A stretch of 39,424 bases of DNA from DASWVC01 sp036401335 (GTDB lineage: Bacteria; Verrucomicrobiota; Verrucomicrobiia; Chthoniobacterales; JAFAMB01): assembly GCA_036401335.1 (NCBI GenBank), contig DASWVC010000017.1:1-39424 (forward strand). Direction: 5' to 3'. The notes below the pieces were generated by a model. It worked only from the letters and a program-made list of their open reading frames with translations, did no database searches and was not told where the DNA came from. Positions 38,556-39,424 of this stretch are shown here, piece by piece; position 1 is the stretch's first letter; each line of letters opens with the position of its first letter. A program made the translations under genes and the position numbers.

Positions 38556-39424
38556 GCCATGCTCTCCAACGGTGTTGACTCCGGTTCGACCGTCGATTCT
38601 GGTTCAAGCTCCCCTTCCCACTTGGCCACCACGGCGGCCGCGATGGAATTGCCGACGGCGTTGGTCGCGGAACGCCCCATGTCCAGGAACTGATCAACCC
38701 CCATGATCAAAAGCAGGCCCCCTTCCGGGATGTTAAACGTGTTCAGCGTTCCCGCAATCACCACCAGCGACGCCCGGGGGACCCCGGCCATGCCCTTCGA
38801 GGTGACCATGAGCAAAAGGAGCATCACAATCTTGGTCCCGAGTGGAAGCTGGATGTTGTAAGCCTGCGTGATGAAGATCGTCGCAAAGGAACAGTACATC
38901 ATCGAGCCGTCGAGGTTGAACGAGTAACCCAGGGGCAGGACAAAACTGGTGATTCGATTGGCAACGCCGAATTTCTCAAGCTGAGACAAAAGCTTTGGGT
39001 AAGCCGCTTCTGAACTTGCCGTTGAAAAGGCAAGCAGGAACGGTTCACGAATCATCCCGACCAGCCGGCCGGTCCGCGGCCCCAGGAAGATAAACCCGGC
39101 CGCGATCAACAATCCCCAGAGCACAAACAGCGAAGCATAGAATCCGAGCAGGAACTTGGCGTAGGTGAGCAGCACCCCGATGCCTTGGGTGGTGATGATC
39201 GAAGCCATGGCCGCAAACACCGCGAGGGGGGCCATCTTCATCACGGCCCCGGTAATCTTGAGCATCACGTGTGCTCCCTGGTCGATGATGGCAACCAACG
39301 GATGGGCTGTCTCTCCGAGTGCAGCCGCACCCAGGCCAAAAAAGACGGCAAACACAACGATTTGAAGCAACTCGTTGTTCGCCATGGCCGCAAAGATCGA
39401 CGTTGGAACCAGGTGGGAGACAAA
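38552..39424 (-). CDS. Dicarboxylate/amino acid:cation symporter (DAACS, GltP/DctA-like), 5' end outside window
   Basis: C-terminal 290 residues of a secondary transporter; the open frame continues past the right edge. DAACS hallmarks: NNELLQIVVFAVFFGLGAA, MKMAPLAVFAAMASI, the serine-rich loop LAFSTASSEAAYPKLL, the SFNLDGSMMYCSFATIFI helix, and VDQFLDMGRSATNAVGNSIAA with the conserved Asp/Arg. It takes up glutamate, aspartate or C4-dicarboxylates with sodium or protons. A four-base overlap with the GltI-like gene implies coupled translation. Confidence 0.95.
   Translation of the reverse strand, partial: FVSHLVPTSIFAAMANNELLQIVVFAVFFGLGAAALGETAHPLVAIIDQGAHVMLKITGAVMKMAPLAVFAAMASIITTQGIGVLLTYAKFLLGFYASLFVLWGLLIAAGFIFLGPRTGRLVGMIREPFLLAFSTASSEAAYPKLLSQLEKFGVANRITSFVLPLGYSFNLDGSMMYCSFATIFITQAYNIQLPLGTKIVMLLLLMVTSKGMAGVPRASLVVIAGTLNTFNIPEGGLLLIMGVDQFLDMGRSATNAVGNSIAAAVVAKWEGELEPESTVEPESTPLESMA

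Overview
The window is GC-rich bacterial chromosome with compact operons separated by repeat-laden spacers. The core genes (fabD, purH, pdxJ, acpS, scpA/scpB, pheA, gltB, rpoA-rplQ) are chromosomal housekeeping genes. Tat-exported enzymes, periplasmic binding proteins and an OmpA-type protein point to a Gram-negative cell plan. The mix (Tat ferritin-like protein, S10 carboxypeptidase, DUF2339 protein, several dispersed repeat families) suggests a soil Verrucomicrobiota, perhaps Chthoniobacterales-like. That is an inference from gene content; no rRNA or tRNA gene was seen to confirm it.

Left part (1-5.4 kb): three paralogous branched-chain-amino-acid-type binding proteins on the minus strand, interrupted by a Tat-exported ferritin-like gene, with no permease in view. 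5.5-10 kb: fabD; a convergent DUF2339 membrane protein; a lone nucleotidyltransferase; and an OmpA-like protein. The two membrane proteins both begin with a four-Cys zinc ribbon. 10-12 kb is decayed: head-to-head remnants of an NmrA-like reductase and a LysR regulator that have both lost their N termini, plus one hypothetical gene. 12-15.5 kb: an exported S10 carboxypeptidase facing a two-gene ABC-2 exporter.

15.8-21.4 kb is a plus-strand cluster, purH-pdxJ-acpS-scpA-scpB-pheA, with several overlapping genes. 21.8-28.9 kb: an Lrp/AsnC-like regulator divergent from gltB (glutamate synthase large subunit), then a tandem-ACT protein, then a single gene that fuses an Mrr-type nuclease domain to a ParA-type ATPase. 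The fusion is the best candidate here for an undescribed system. No gltD is adjacent.

28.9-34.1 kb: small genes, a TlpA-like thioredoxin, a Tat-exported intradiol dioxygenase, and a minus-strand operon tetR - hypothetical - trxA - luciferase-like flavin oxidoreductase. Two near-identical palindromic operator-like sites flank tetR, which suggests an autoregulated redox or electrophile response. 34.5-35.5 kb is a nucleoside hydrolase pseudogene with two in-frame TAG codons and a deletion. 35.9-39.4 kb: rpoA-rplQ without the usual rpsM/rpsK/rpsD neighbours, then a glutamate-type binding protein translationally coupled to a DAACS (glutamate/dicarboxylate) symporter cut by the window end.

The spacers hold at least four short dispersed repeat families: 8-bp-periodic arrays at seven sites, small hairpin repeats, 9-mer doublets spaced 25 nt apart, and AT-rich inverted repeats. 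One repeat supplies the 3' end and stop codon of scpA.
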